Shown one piece after another: positions 5,290 to 8,340 of a stretch of 8,340 nucleotides of DNA. Below the pieces are notes generated by a model that saw only the letters and a list, made by a program, of their open reading frames with translations, did not search any database and had not been told where the DNA came from. Source of the stretch: JBBQAA01 sp038254195 (GTDB taxonomy: Bacteria > Actinomycetota > Thermoleophilia > Solirubrobacterales > Solirubrobacteraceae); the NCBI GenBank assembly GCA_038254195.1, contig JBBSGJ010000100.1, forward strand, positions 1 to 8,340, read 5' to 3'. Both the position numbers and the translations under genes were made by a program. Numbering within the stretch: position 1 is the first letter of the stretch; the number at the start of each line of letters is the position of its first letter.

Positions 5290-8340
<3,051 letters not shown>

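Overview
The window is very GC-rich, with codons dominated by G or C at third positions, and looks chromosomal. It reads as a high-GC actinobacterium. The gene order mfd - (lipoprotein PPIase) - mazG - eno - ftsB matches the conserved actinobacterial block (compare mfd, mazG, lpqU, eno and the FtsB-like gene of Mycobacterium tuberculosis, from memory). The style of the PPIase lipoprotein, with its Cys pairs and Thr-Pro tail, suggests Thermoleophilia/Solirubrobacterales. That placement is inference.

Layout. Positions 1-412 (+) hold the 3' end of an unidentified protein with an Ala/Glu/Lys helix, an acidic block, an Arg-rich block and a small C-terminal domain. A GNAT-type acetyltransferase follows on the same strand (coding to 1175). 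Its true N-terminus is unclear, because homology-like coding sequence continues upstream of the only usual start codon. From 8340 down to 1209 everything is on the minus strand: mfd (5' end outside the window), a secreted lipoprotein PPIase, mazG, eno, an FtsB/DivIC-type division protein, and a small unidentified protein. The two strands converge at 1176-1208.

The minus-strand genes look like one transcription unit. The mfd-to-PPIase gap is 28 nt, PPIase/mazG and mazG/eno each overlap by a GTGA, and ftsB lies 103 nt after eno. The products are housekeeping: transcription-coupled repair (Mfd), nucleotide-pool sanitation (MazG), extracytoplasmic protein folding (PPIase), glycolysis (enolase) and septum assembly (FtsB-like). 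No mobile element, CRISPR array, complete RNA gene or integration module is visible, and I see no convincing novel system. The most useful second looks are the GNAT start, an inverted repeat that would bury the ftsB ribosome-binding region, a tRNA-like 5' segment at the end of eno, and the two unidentified proteins.
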